A DNA stretch of 64,000 nucleotides from Sporolactobacillus shoreae (GCF_004684935.1 NZ_SRJD01000012.1:52989-116988); one strand, 5' to 3'; counted from the stretch's first letter, positions 10,438-19,538 are shown. Notes: a model not told the origin generated them from the sequence alone. Program-made: numbers and translations.

Positions 10438-10606
10438 GCATTCTTCATCATTTGTGTTACTGGATTACATTAAAAAATACCGTCACATGGAATAAATTCT
10501 TTACTTGAAAAAAAGTTGTTTACGGGACAAAAGTGTCCCTTATTGTGGACAGATGAGGGTGCACAGTAGGGTCGACCGGTACAACATCTTGCCTAAATTG
10601 AGTTTC

Positions 10607-10906
10607 TTACTTTGCTTTTACTATACTCAACAAGAGTCCCGAAAATCGTTGATTCATTTCTTCTTGACGCAGTGTCATGTAACTATGACGCCCATCACGT
10701 CTTATATGTATAAGGCCGCACTCCCTTAATGTACGGTAATGATGAGATAAATTACTCTTTTTTCCTAAGTCCTCAAATACAGCACAGCTTTGCTCTCCTG
10801 ACTTATATAGGCGCTTAACAATAGTTAAGCGAATAGGGTCACTCAGAGCATATAAAATTTGTTCAACTTTAATGCCATCTAGATCGGGGTGAAAAAACTC
10901 ACGCAT
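10607..10906 (-). CDS. ArsR-family transcriptional regulator
   Basis: A 99-residue winged-helix protein. LYALSDPIRLTIVKRLY opens the fold, and KKSNLSHHYRTLRECGLIHIRRDGR is the recognition helix and wing. No CxC metal site is visible, so it is probably not a metal sensor. The ATG at 10906 was chosen for AGGAG 8 nt upstream; the frame extends 14 codons further without a ribosome site. It is divergent from the NTF2-like gene at 11007. A 12-8-12 dyad in the shared intergenic region is a likely operator, suggesting it represses that gene. Confidence 0.85.
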   Translation of the reverse strand: MREFFHPDLDGIKVEQILYALSDPIRLTIVKRLYKSGEQSCAVFEDLGKKSNLSHHYRTLRECGLIHIRRDGRHSYMTLRQEEMNQRFSGLLLSIVKAK

Positions 10907-10933
10907 TGAATTATCTCCTGAATTACTTGATAT

Positions 10934-10993
10934 TTGCATTCTACACAATTAGCTTCTATAATTCAATTGTTTAATAATTACTAAATAATTGAA
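10934..10993 (+). promoter_or_regulatory. Promoter of the NTF2-like gene with a 12-8-12 dyad operator
   Basis: TTGCAT (10934-10939) and TATAAT (10957-10962) are 17 bp apart. Immediately downstream TTCAATTGTTTA (10962-10973) and TAAATAATTGAA (10982-10993) are inverted copies matching at 11 of 12 positions with an 8-bp spacer. A bound dimer would cover the -10 end and the start site. Confidence 0.7.
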
Positions 10994-11006
10994 GGGATGA
11001 TTTAAA

Positions 11007-11360
11007 ATGAATTCACTTGATACCTATTTCAAGTTATCTGACACCGCCGGTAGCAATAGTGATGACTTTAATAGTCTGATTGCTTTGTTTGATCCAAATG
11101 GGACTATTGAACCTGCAAGTGGTTCTTCATTTACTGGACGTGAAGAAATCACTAAATTCTTCCATAAATTTTTCGATAAAAATGTAAAATTAAGACATAT
11201 TTGGATCACAAAGAAACAAGAAGATGGCTACAAAACAACGTGGGCAGTTGCTGCGTTGGGAACGGATGGTCACGTGTTTAGCTTAGAGGGAAATGATTAT
11301 GCCAAATTGAATAAGGATGGTCTCATTTCTCACCTAAAAGTGGTTATTAAAAGTAATTAA
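11007..11360 (+). CDS. SnoaL/NTF2-like small protein
   Basis: 117 residues with the NTF2-like cone fold pattern: an N-terminal helix (LDTYFKLSDTA), then LIALFDPNGTIEPASGSSFTGREEITKFF, then strand-rich sequence ending HLKVVIKSN. Family members range from polyketide cyclases and ketosteroid isomerase-like enzymes to proteins of unknown role. GAAGGGATG precedes the ATG. Its only clear context is the divergent ArsR regulator and shared operator, so it may be induced by whatever ligand that regulator senses. The substrate is not predictable. Confidence 0.7.
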   Translation: MNSLDTYFKLSDTAGSNSDDFNSLIALFDPNGTIEPASGSSFTGREEITKFFHKFFDKNVKLRHIWITKKQEDGYKTTWAVAALGTDGHVFSLEGNDYAKLNKDGLISHLKVVIKSN

Positions 11361-11639
11361 TTTGGGTCGGAAAAATATATACTATTCAACCTAGGGTACT
11401 AGATGGCATCCCTCTATTATCATTAACTATTTTCACTTATTCTCTCTTCATCCCTCCCTTATTCCGCAGTAGTCGTCAACCGCGCAACAGACTTTTTCTT
11501 ACAGTTAGTTATAGAATAGAAAAGGACATTTTTGTCATAAAATCTCAGACTGAATTGTGGAGCAGTTGTGTGAGTAAATAACTATTTTTTGCATGGCTAC
11601 TTAATTCAACGGAAGAATGCTGTTTGTGCCGAGACGATT

Positions 11640-12358
11640 TCACTTTTTCCTTACAGCAAATGTAATAGCCTTTGTCTTCAACAAAACCGGCCTTCCTTGT
11701 CTCCTAATCTCAAAAGTCAATGGTTTTATGACCACCATTAATTCCTCCCAGTTTCTGTAAATCTTTCTGAGTATCGCCATCATTTGATTCGTTGGCAGAT
11801 TCACTTCCATCAATGCTTCTTTCTCATCACCTGTATTCTCATCAACCTCGTCTACTTCTGAATTCACGATGATGCAGTTTATTCCGTCTTTCTTCGTTCC
11901 ATGTGCCATACTGCACAGAACATTTTCAAAAGTTTCCAGAGAGAGTTCACATGCTCCAAAGCGGAGACGGCAACAATATAATCATACTCGTTCGCAGAAA
12001 TAGTAAAATCTGAAATATCCATTCTATAGGGGAAAATCTTGTCACTCACTTGATATTGTTTACTATACTGCATGAGTCCCTCAATAGCTGAATCAAGCAA
12101 ATCGACACAGACTACTTTTCCACCACGATCACCCAGTCTCTGTGCAATAGGAATGCTGTTCCTTCCTACGCCGCAGCCGAGGTCAAGTACTGACATATTC
12201 TCAAAGTCATCAAAATGAGCCATTAAATTCATAACCATCTTCACCGGTTTATTTAACCAAGATCCCGGTTCAAATAATTTAAAATTACTGTAGCAGAGAT
12301 CATGGTACTCTTTCTCTTCATCTCTAATGTGCTGAATCCGATCTTTGTCATGTTTCAT
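11640..12358 (-). pseudogene. Class I SAM-dependent methyltransferase broken by a 2-bp frameshift
   Basis: The 5' part (12358 to about 11945) encodes the Rossmann core with motif I VLDLGCGVGRNSIPIA, acidic motif VVCVDLLD and IVAVSALEHVNSL. After that the frame is lost within the repeat TCTCTCT (about 11940-11946) and ends at 11879. Removing one CT unit restores SLETFENVLCSMAHGTKKDG and joins an 89-codon open frame (11640-11909) that supplies the C-terminal strands. Intact, it would be about 238 residues. Whether the lesion is fixed or a phase-variable slippage is unknown. The next gene upstream is also broken. Confidence 0.85.
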
Positions 12359-12388
12359 GATTTCCTCCGTTTATTTACTTCAAAAGCC

Positions 12389-12862
12389 CTATTTCAATTT
12401 TTTCTGCATGCTCACAACCTCAATATTTATTCCACCTGATTTATGGACGGTTTCGTGATCAAAAATATGAAATCCGATCGATTGATAGAGTTTTATATTT
12501 CTCTCAACATTTTTACGTACCCGGCAAACCGCCTTGTTCTTTCCATTTTCTCTGGCGAACTCTTCCAAATTATTTAATATGATCTTTGCTATCCCATGCC
12601 CCTGCTTCTCAGGAATGACCGACAACCGGTAAAAATAAACAGCGTCGCTCCTCAGAATAAAACGAACCATACCCACGGGTAACGTTTCATGAAAAGCGAT
12701 GATCGCCTGTTCTCTTTCTTCCATGGCCTTCCGAATCGATGCGACCGTTTCCTCTTAGGCACTGGATGGTGCAGATGAATTCTGATATTCCGCAAATGCT
12801 CGAATCATTAACTGATGAATCAGTGCTGCGTCAGAAGCTGAAGCTATTCGGCAATCAATCAT
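12389..12862 (-). pseudogene. GNAT acetyltransferase with an in-frame stop at codon 36
   Basis: From the ATG at 12862 (AAGGGGAT 4 nt upstream) the frame encodes MIDCRIASASDAALIHQLMI, a normal GNAT N-terminus, and then meets TAA at 12757-12755. In-frame sequence continues (EETVASIRKAMEEREQAII) into the acetyl-CoA loop VIPEKQGHGIAKIIL and LYQSIGFHIFD. The ORF from the ATG at 12724 lacks the first 46 residues and has no good ribosome site, so a functional product is unlikely. One base (TTA or CTA to TAA) explains the loss. Confidence 0.85.
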
Positions 12863-12925
12863 GATGATCCCCTTTCTATTTTAAATAGGTATGTCACTTC
12901 AAAACAACGTCAGTATTCCTCTGTT

Positions 12926-14128
12926 CTATATCCGCTTGAGCCATACTATTAAAAAACAGATTGCATAAGGAACTGCAATGAACGCGCCAAAGAGAATCAA
13001 AGACACTCTGAGTCCAAATTGATCATAAAAAAGCCCTGATAAGTAGGCACCGACGCCTCCGCCAATGACAGCAAGCAATGTCCATGCAGAAAATACTCTG
13101 CCCAAATAATTATTCTCAACCGTTTTTTGAATGTGGATCTGGGCCATAGTGACTGTGACGTTTGAAAAAACGCCGACAAAAAATGTAATCAGCAGACTCA
13201 CCCATAAATAGTCAAGCAACCCCATTAAAATAAACAACAGACCTAACACCATTGTAGACACTGCATAGAACCGGCGTCGATTCATTAAATGTTTCCATTT
13301 GTGTATTTGAGTGGACCCGACGATTCCACCAAGAGCAAATAGCGATAAATAAATCCCTATACCGCCAATGGTCCCGATGCCCCATTTCATCTCACTGATA
13401 CCTAATACCAGAACTTCAAAGGTTTTCCCGGTTAAAGCAATTGGAATCAGCAAAATGATAAGAAATAATAAAGGCTTATTTTCTTTGACATAATTCATCC
13501 CGTTAAACATATCACGGTAAAAATGAATTTTCTTGGACTCTGGGTTTGTTCTTTTCCCGAAATATACGCCACACATAAAAATAAAACTGATGAAAAATGA
13601 AACACCATCCGCAATAAATAAAATGTCTGTTTTCCCGTTAAAAATAAAATAAATGATACTCGCCACTACAGGGCCAATGATTACCGCCGTTTGTCCAAGA
13701 ACTGCAGCGAATGATCCGGATATCTCCAGATCCGTATTTTGAGAGACATCCTTGAAAGATGCGTTTAATGCAGGACTGGAAAACCGATTCACTGATTGAG
13801 AGGCGAATGCCAGAAGTGGTAACAGCCAATAGTGATTTCCTTGTGTGATAAAGATATAGCTGATTGACAGAATTCCGCTGATGAAATCTGTAACAAGAAT
13901 GATAGTTTTCCGGTTTGTCCGATCCGTCAGTACGCCGCCTACCGGGATTAGCAACAGACTGGCAACACCTCTGACAATCCATAATGCGCCGACTCCTGCC
14001 AAGCTATCGGTGAGTAAATACGCTGCAATGGATTGTGCAAAAAGCAGAAAATTATCACCCAAGCTCGAAATAAACCGCCCAGTAAAATATAAAACTAAAT
14101 TTCTATCTTTCAGTATTGTCCCTATCAA
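12926..14128 (-). CDS. Major facilitator superfamily efflux transporter
   Basis: 400 residues with about twelve hydrophobic segments. The loop 2-3 signature is GGVLTDRTNRKTIIL and the C-terminal half ends FLIVWLKRI. It resembles the MFS_3 group of macrolide-type exporters and siderophore exporters. The TTG at 14128 lies 8 nt after GGAGGGG and was preferred to a TTG six codons upstream. It belongs to the minus-strand run of resistance-type genes. The substrate cannot be named. Confidence 0.85.
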   Translation of the reverse strand: MIGTILKDRNLVLYFTGRFISSLGDNFLLFAQSIAAYLLTDSLAGVGALWIVRGVASLLLIPVGGVLTDRTNRKTIILVTDFISGILSISYIFITQGNHYWLLPLLAFASQSVNRFSSPALNASFKDVSQNTDLEISGSFAAVLGQTAVIIGPVVASIIYFIFNGKTDILFIADGVSFFISFIFMCGVYFGKRTNPESKKIHFYRDMFNGMNYVKENKPLLFLIILLIPIALTGKTFEVLVLGISEMKWGIGTIGGIGIYLSLFALGGIVGSTQIHKWKHLMNRRRFYAVSTMVLGLLFILMGLLDYLWVSLLITFFVGVFSNVTVTMAQIHIQKTVENNYLGRVFSAWTLLAVIGGGVGAYLSGLFYDQFGLRVSLILFGAFIAVPYAICFLIVWLKRI

Positions 14129-14178
14129 TTGGTGTTCCCCTCCCAAAGAATAAAAACAATCAATCGATCTGCAGCATA

Positions 14179-14649
14179 TTAAATCTCCGGTACATAAACA
14201 AGGTGGAATTTTTCACAGACAACATGCATGCCGGGATCAAATGCCATGCCTTTCTCTTCCAACTCTCTGGAGAAGAATGCCTCATGTACGTCACGCCAAT
14301 AAGACAGCGAGCGATCCCCCTCCCCTTCGCACCAGGCCTGTTCAGCTGACACTTGATCAAACGGAACGATATCAACCCTGGTTGTTTCAATGACACACAG
14401 TGCTTGTCCGCTTCCACCGAGGATCACACTGTATTCCCCTTGCTTGGGCAAAATATCTCCATCCATTTCGTAGAGTTTATAACAAGATGCCGTCGCCGTT
14501 TTGATACCATCCACAACTAACTTCCCAAGACGGTCAGCCATTTCCGGGGTATCACCGAACGACCACGCATCATAGTGTGGCGGAGGATTTGATCGTGTCT
14601 TACAGAATTGCATCCAGCATGCTTCCGCAGTCATAGGTTGATTCATCAT
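14179..14649 (-). CDS. ASCH domain protein, YhfF-like
   Basis: 157 residues. The ASCH beta-barrel region runs from FGDTPEMADRLGKLVVDGIKTATAS through GEYSVILGGSGQALCVIET to WRDVHEAFFSRELEEKG. The motif GIKTATAS corresponds to the family GxKxxT signature. ASCH domains bind RNA or modified nucleosides, and some members are amidohydrolases of acetylated cytidines. The start lies among GTG/ATG codons just after GAGGTGAAA; 14649 is a choice within 6 nt. It lies 24 bp after the adenylyltransferase gene on the same strand, so the two may share a transcript. Confidence 0.8.
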   Translation of the reverse strand: MMNQPMTAEACWMQFCKTRSNPPPHYDAWSFGDTPEMADRLGKLVVDGIKTATASCYKLYEMDGDILPKQGEYSVILGGSGQALCVIETTRVDIVPFDQVSAEQAWCEGEGDRSLSYWRDVHEAFFSRELEEKGMAFDPGMHVVCEKFHLVYVPEI

Positions 14650-14673
14650 TTTCACCTCGTCTTAAACCGTATT

Positions 14674-15555
14674 TTAGCAAATTCCGTTCGCATCCTTCGG
14701 TAATGTCTTGATATGCCTGATAAATGCAAAGCTTCTTTCAGCTTCGTCTGAATTATATTCATACTCAAAGACATGTCCAACCTTAGGAGCGAACTCCGCG
14801 AACAATTCACCGGTTAATAACAACGCATGCCAGCAGGTATCATAATCACCCAAATCATAGGTTTTCATCAGTTTTGTCCATGTATCTGAATCCAAATATT
14901 CTTTTAAAAGCTTGTCCGCTTTTCCCATGCTTACTTTAAAATCTGTTTTGATACCCGCATGCCAGCGTAGCATCGTTACTAATTCCGGCCGCACCCAGCT
15001 ATTCAGCACATCAATCATGTAGAGAATCTCCTGCCTCCAGAGCCCCTTTGCGCAATAAGGCGCGACCCACCAAAAGTTATTGCAACAGCTGATATATTGG
15101 CCATATGTCGGCTTTTTCACCCAGTAATCTTTGTCAGAGGAGGGCGGAAGCTGTTGTAAGCAGTTGTCTTTATCAAGCAGAGGAACCGTCAGTTTATCTG
15201 AACCATATTCCGCTTTAAGTGCATCGATCGTCTGAAGATGCAAATCAATTCGATTTCCGTCCGTAAACTGCATCAGATACATGTAATTGTTTTTGAAATC
15301 AACATCTTTTCCTAGCATCTGGTCCAGTTTATCCGGTTCCTGAATAATAATGGGATCCCCAAAAATTCTGATCCATCCCTCATCATTGAGAAACGAAGCC
15401 GTTTCAGTAACCACATACACAATGTCATAATCCTGAAAAATATCTTTTTTGGCATTAGGATTGGCTCGGGAGCCATTCATATAAACGGCCCTGATCCGAT
15501 GATCCCCCTTCGCAACTCCCAGTATGAGATCAAACATTTCCTGTTCCGTCCGCAT
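14674..15555 (-). CDS. Aminoglycoside 6-adenylyltransferase, ANT(6)/AadK-like
   Basis: A cytoplasmic nucleotidyltransferase of about 293 residues. The catalytic motif is VYMNGSRANPNAKKDIFQDYDIVYVV, where GSR and the DxD of DYDIVY bind Mg-ATP. The C-terminal helical domain carries family signatures FWWVAPYCAKGLWR and MLRWHAGIKTDFKVSMGK. AadK and ANT(6) adenylylate streptomycin at position 6. Chromosomal Bacillus homologues give low-level resistance, so real resistance here is not certain. Start 15555 is 7 nt after GGGAG. Confidence 0.9.
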   Translation of the reverse strand: MRTEQEMFDLILGVAKGDHRIRAVYMNGSRANPNAKKDIFQDYDIVYVVTETASFLNDEGWIRIFGDPIIIQEPDKLDQMLGKDVDFKNNYMYLMQFTDGNRIDLHLQTIDALKAEYGSDKLTVPLLDKDNCLQQLPPSSDKDYWVKKPTYGQYISCCNNFWWVAPYCAKGLWRQEILYMIDVLNSWVRPELVTMLRWHAGIKTDFKVSMGKADKLLKEYLDSDTWTKLMKTYDLGDYDTCWHALLLTGELFAEFAPKVGHVFEYEYNSDEAERSFAFIRHIKTLPKDANGIC

Positions 15556-15619
15556 CATAACACTCCCTTTTGAAAATCATACATCCCAGATAATGAGTCG
15601 GTATGTTCAATCCGCATGT

Positions 15620-16606
15620 TTACCAAGCTTTTAAAATAGTAACAGACGCGTGATCCGCATCGATTTCAACCTGAGCACCAAGCGGCATTGTCAGCATCGG
15701 GTGTGTATGGCAGCAGTCAAAATCCGCGATGATTGGGATTTTCCTGCCCTCCAGTATCTCGATAAGGATATCGAGCGGTTTCCTGCCTGTTCCAGAGTCA
15801 TCAAATCGCTCATGTTTGCCAAGCAAAATCCCGCCTACTTTATTAAAGACTCCGTTCACTGCTAACAATGAAAAATTCTTTTCAACCTGTTCCGCCGGTT
15901 TCATTGAATCCTCAATCAACAGAATGTCGCCCTTATGTATTTCGGGCATATAAGTACTGCCCCAGAAGCCCTGCATCGTATTGAGATTCCCGCCAATCAA
16001 TCTTCCAGATGCTTTTCCTCCATTGATTCCGATCCACCGATTGTTTCGACGCTCTTTTTCTCTCGTTTTTTCCTCCCAGTTAACTCCCTCATCGGACCAG
16101 TACTTGGGTTTAGGAACCCGATATGGAAACTCCTGCTGTTTCATAAATATCTGTTCAAAGCCGCTGTACGTTTCATCAACATAGGGTGGAAATTCACCGA
16201 AAGACGGAACAAGGGCGGGTCCATAATAGACCGGGAAACCGGTTTTGGCATAAATGGCGAGCAGTATGGCCGTGACATCGGAATACCCAATCATGATTTT
16301 CGGATGAGTTCTGAATGCATCATAGTCCAGATAGGGAAGCAGTGAGTTGGAGTTGGTTCCTCCAATAGTCGACATAATCATTCTAACATCAGGATCGCGC
16401 AATAACGCATTCAGTTCTTCCGCCCTTTCCTGAATGGTTCCGGAACGATAATGATCGGATTGTCCGGTCAAACTGCCCTCGATAATTTCAAAACCCTTAT
16501 TTTGTAAAAAATTTTTCGCCCGTGCAAAGCGTTTCGGAGAAGTCACCGTGATGGGTGACGAGGGCGAATAGATCCCGATTTTATCGCCCTTTTTCAGTTT
16601 CAACAT
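15620..16606 (-). CDS. S66-family serine peptidase, MccF/LD-carboxypeptidase-like
   Basis: 328 residues. The nucleophile serine is in MIGYSDVTAILLA (near residue 112), the glutamate in LLIEDSMKPAEQ and the histidine in CCHTHPMLTMPLG, the Ser-Glu-His set of S66 enzymes. MccF members hydrolyse microcin C-like aminoacyl-nucleotides; others trim the L,D bond of peptidoglycan tetrapeptides. The extended central loop (NWEEKTREKERRNNRWIG) and the resistance-gene neighbours favour the MccF type. A 20-bp tandem-repeat element lies only 38 bp upstream of the start. Confidence 0.88.
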   Translation of the reverse strand: MLKLKKGDKIGIYSPSSPITVTSPKRFARAKNFLQNKGFEIIEGSLTGQSDHYRSGTIQERAEELNALLRDPDVRMIMSTIGGTNSNSLLPYLDYDAFRTHPKIMIGYSDVTAILLAIYAKTGFPVYYGPALVPSFGEFPPYVDETYSGFEQIFMKQQEFPYRVPKPKYWSDEGVNWEEKTREKERRNNRWIGINGGKASGRLIGGNLNTMQGFWGSTYMPEIHKGDILLIEDSMKPAEQVEKNFSLLAVNGVFNKVGGILLGKHERFDDSGTGRKPLDILIEILEGRKIPIIADFDCCHTHPMLTMPLGAQVEIDADHASVTILKAW

Positions 16607-16644
16607 TTATTTTTCACTTCTTTTTTGATAGTGTTTATACCTTT

Positions 16645-16782
16645 GAAAATCGATTTATTTCTGTGAAGAGCGATTTATTTGCAGGAAGATCGATATTTTT
16701 TATCGAAGACTGATTTATTTGCAGGAAGACCGATATTTTTTCACGATGACCGATTTCTGCTAGAAATTTAATCAGAGAATGG
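16645..16782. repeat. Dispersed element of 20-bp tandem units, copy 1
   Basis: Five full 20-bp units (16645-16744) and a partial one (16745-16760), consensus GAAGACCGATTTATTTGCAG, alternating with a variant reading GATATTTTTTCAC at its end. The homology with the copy at 39683-39823 continues loosely to about 16782. There are no spacers between units, so it is not a CRISPR array. It lies directly upstream of the minus-strand S66 peptidase gene. Confidence 0.85.
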
Positions 16783-16845
16783 AAAATGCGCAGTTTCCTT
16801 ATACCGCGTAATGCTAACTAAAGGTATAAATTGTCTCCATAAAGG

Positions 16846-17454
16846 TTAAAGTTCACTTGGTAAATGGTGAAGATACATGTTGAGTGCATTATCATTTTGT
16901 AGTAACGTTGCCACTGTTTTTGGGTGAGGACGATAATAAATCATCGGATAATCTTTCTCACCCAAAGATTCTTGGACTGAAAAAGCTAAAAACTCATGAT
17001 CGGTTGAAAATTGTGCATTGACCCCTTTTTTATTTCCTCGAGCATCCAGGCGAATCCAGCGGTTTAATTTTTTGATAAAAACTGCATTAAGTGCATGAAT
17101 ACAATAACCCTTTTCGGGAGTGTCAAATAACATGAGTCTCTGATAACAAAAGCCTGTAGGTATGCCCTGAGATCTCAGTAATGCCGCTAACAAATGAGAT
17201 TTTGCATAACATATGCCTTCCTTCCATTTAAGGACATCTGAAGCAAGATATGTTACACGAGTATGGTGTATATCCCAAGAGTGATAAATACAATCTCGAA
17301 CAAATTCAAAGGCCGTTTTTGCTTTTTCTAATTCAGATTGTTCTGACACAAATAGTAGTTTCCCTACCTCTATAATTGAAGGATGAGAATAATTTATTAG
17401 ACTGCTTTCTTCCATGTAGTCTGTTAAAAGATGTGATTCTGGGATTATTTGCAC
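16846..17454 (-). CDS. Transglutaminase-like cysteine protease-fold protein
   Basis: 202 residues with the transglutaminase-like triad: Cys in KEGICYAKSHLLAALLRSQGIP, His in GYCIHALNAVF and Asp in RLDARGN. The region before the Cys (AFEFVRDCIYHSWDI) is the usual lead-in helix. Such proteins act as peptidases or cyclising enzymes, and many small bacterial ones have no known role. No signal peptide is seen. The GTG at 17454 was chosen because AAAGGAG lies 8 nt upstream; the open frame begins 13 codons earlier. Confidence 0.8.
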   Translation of the reverse strand: MQIIPESHLLTDYMEESSLINYSHPSIIEVGKLLFVSEQSELEKAKTAFEFVRDCIYHSWDIHHTRVTYLASDVLKWKEGICYAKSHLLAALLRSQGIPTGFCYQRLMLFDTPEKGYCIHALNAVFIKKLNRWIRLDARGNKKGVNAQFSTDHEFLAFSVQESLGEKDYPMIYYRPHPKTVATLLQNDNALNMYLHHLPSEL

Positions 17455-17552
17455 CACGAACACTCCTTTCATTGCCATGAAAACATTACCCAAATTATTG
17501 CACGAATCTGTGGTGCTTCATGGGCAATAAATTTTTTCTATTATAGAGCCAA

Positions 17553-18023
17553 CTATTTACCCTGAAACACGCTGATATAATAGTTATCTTCAGGGACATC
17601 TCTCACATATTTGAAGCCATGGGTAGAATAAAATGTTTTCAATTTATCATTGCCGGCCCAGCAGTCAAGGTAAATCTCTTTTCTTAAGTTCCTTGAAAAC
17701 GACACCGCAAACTCAATGATTTGAGACCCTATATTTTTTCCTTGATAATCAGGTAAAATGGCTATCTTATTTAAATACATACTGTGTGGTTCAACAACCC
17801 ATTCACTGATCCTATCTACTTCTCGGATAAAAAAAGTGCCGATAGCATTTTTTTCATTGAGCAGAACAAAAGCCTGTCCGTTCTCTATTTCCCCCACTAT
17901 CTGTTCTGCCCTCCAAGGATCATTCCACTGATTAATCCCCTTTTCCTTCAGAGCCTGTGAAACGGTATTTAATATATTCAGCACTTGGGCCAAATCTTCA
18001 AAATGGGCTGATCGTATTTCCAT
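17553..18023 (-). CDS. GNAT family N-acetyltransferase
   Basis: 156 residues. The GNAT core shows strand 4 LNKIAILPDYQGKNIGSQIIEFA, with the acetyl-CoA pyrophosphate loop QGKNIG, and C-terminal KLKTFYSTHGFKYVRD. The N-terminal segment NTVSQALKEKGINQWND is shared with small-molecule acetyltransferases of Bacillus. The acceptor is unknown. It is a single-gene unit within the GNAT-rich stretch. Confidence 0.85.
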   Translation of the reverse strand: MEIRSAHFEDLAQVLNILNTVSQALKEKGINQWNDPWRAEQIVGEIENGQAFVLLNEKNAIGTFFIREVDRISEWVVEPHSMYLNKIAILPDYQGKNIGSQIIEFAVSFSRNLRKEIYLDCWAGNDKLKTFYSTHGFKYVRDVPEDNYYISVFQGK

Positions 18024-18097
18024 TATTTTTTCACCTGATTGAGTGTGCCTAGGCAGGCACCAATGTTAAAGGCCCGGGCAAGGAGTTCGAAATCGTC

Positions 18098-18952
18098 CTA
18101 CCTATTTTTAATGCTTCTTAAAAACTCATCAAAATATCCATAAAACTCTTCTTTGTTACTTAAATGTACATTGTGGTTGGGATCTGACATTTCATGGGCC
18201 ATGCAATTTGAAATCACTGATTGCATTCTTGTGAAATCTTCGTCCGGAACAGCTTCATGGCTTCCTGACCTGATTAACAGCGTCGGACATTTGATACCGG
18301 GCAGCAAATGGAACCAGTTTTCATCATAGGCAATATTAGCAGCCATAGCCTGAGAACTGAACATCATCTGATAGCCCCTTACAGTTTCCTCCAGACTATT
18401 CATGAAATATTGGTAACCTATATCGGAGTTCATCCTTTGTTTTATAAAACGCATGGCTTCACTTAAACTGGAAAACGGTAATGGCCAGTCTTTTGTCAAA
18501 GGATCTCTAAGTTCATTTAACGGTAATTTTTGGTGCTCTGCAGGTTCTGGTAAAAAGGTGTCAACTGCTGCGGATTTGTCAAGAATAGCCACTGCTTCTA
18601 TGTACTTCGAATATACTGCCGCTAAATATGCTGCTATTGATCCTCCCATGGAATGCCCTGCCAATATAACTGATTCGATCTTTAAAGAATCCAGCAATTC
18701 AATGATGTCCTCAGCCATTTCTGCAGACGTATACTTCGCTAACGGTTTACTGCTTAATCCGTGTCCCCTCTGATCCGGAGCAATGACTCTGTATTGTTTG
18801 CCATAGTGTTGGATAAAATCAGACCAGGTTTCTGCTCTACCCCATCTTCCATGAAGACAAAGAATGGTTGGCCCATCAGTTTTAGTATCAAAATAAAACA
18901 TGTCTATACTCTTCAGATGAGCAATATTTCTATAAACCTTCGTTTCCCCCAT
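18098..18952 (-). CDS. Alpha/beta hydrolase
   Basis: 284 residues with the alpha/beta hydrolase core: oxyanion region LCLHGRWGRAETW, nucleophile elbow AGHSMGGSIAAYL (Ser near residue 100) and a C-terminal His in SDPNHNVHLSN. An acid residue lies near LLIRSGSHEAV. RGHGLSS is typical of the epoxide hydrolase/haloperoxidase branch. No signal peptide is visible. The substrate is not predictable. Confidence 0.85.
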   Translation of the reverse strand: MGETKVYRNIAHLKSIDMFYFDTKTDGPTILCLHGRWGRAETWSDFIQHYGKQYRVIAPDQRGHGLSSKPLAKYTSAEMAEDIIELLDSLKIESVILAGHSMGGSIAAYLAAVYSKYIEAVAILDKSAAVDTFLPEPAEHQKLPLNELRDPLTKDWPLPFSSLSEAMRFIKQRMNSDIGYQYFMNSLEETVRGYQMMFSSQAMAANIAYDENWFHLLPGIKCPTLLIRSGSHEAVPDEDFTRMQSVISNCMAHEMSDPNHNVHLSNKEEFYGYFDEFLRSIKNR

Positions 18953-19085
18953 TATCGCGCCTCTTTGCCGTATTTAAGATTTGTCAGAACAGTAGTGATC
19001 ATCAATTTGTCTTGCACATTTTATGGATTCATGGCACAGATTCCGTCTGTTACAGATTAAATATGAACTGTGAAGTAAAAACAAT

Positions 19086-19538
19086 TTAGATTTTTTTGAG
19101 AAGTTTTTGATACTCACCATACGCGTCTTTACCTTGATACACGACCTCAGTAAATCCAAGTTTCCGATACAAATTTTTTGCAACGAGGTTATCTATATCT
19201 ACTCCAATAGATATTTCTTGATACCCTAAATTTTTGGCATAATCAATAAGAAAGTTGACAAACTGACTTCCAATTCCTTTATTTCTATATTCCTCTTTTA
19301 CTATTAATCTGGATAAATAAATTCGTTTGTTCTTTATTGTATAATCTGAATCATTCATATCAAAAACCAAAGATCCCTCACCAATAAGTTCATTATTCGT
19401 TACATAAACAAATGTAATTCTGTTTCCGGCAATCAATTCATTATAGAATTTATCAGCTAATTTCTGTTGCATTTTCATATCCCAAATGTTGGTGCACTTA
19501 TAGAACTCATCCAGTTCCATTTTTCTAATTGACTTCAA
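19086..19538 (-). CDS. GNAT family N-acetyltransferase
   Basis: 150 residues. YLSRLIVKEEYRNKGIGSQFVNFLIDYA carries the acetyl-CoA loop RNKGIG, followed by DIDNLVAKNLYRKLGFTEV. The start is TTG at 19538 with GGGGGAA about 8 nt upstream. The gene is clearly AT-rich. The acceptor substrate is unknown. Confidence 0.85.
   Translation of the reverse strand: MKSIRKMELDEFYKCTNIWDMKMQQKLADKFYNELIAGNRITFVYVTNNELIGEGSLVFDMNDSDYTIKNKRIYLSRLIVKEEYRNKGIGSQFVNFLIDYAKNLGYQEISIGVDIDNLVAKNLYRKLGFTEVVYQGKDAYGEYQKLLKKI

Noticed and set aside
12389..12724. Functional 111-residue GNAT starting at 12724
   Set aside because: In-frame homologous sequence continues upstream past a stop codon to a proper ribosome site, showing that the gene is broken.
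16645..16782. CRISPR array
   Set aside because: The 20-bp units are contiguous with no unique spacers, and no cas genes are near.
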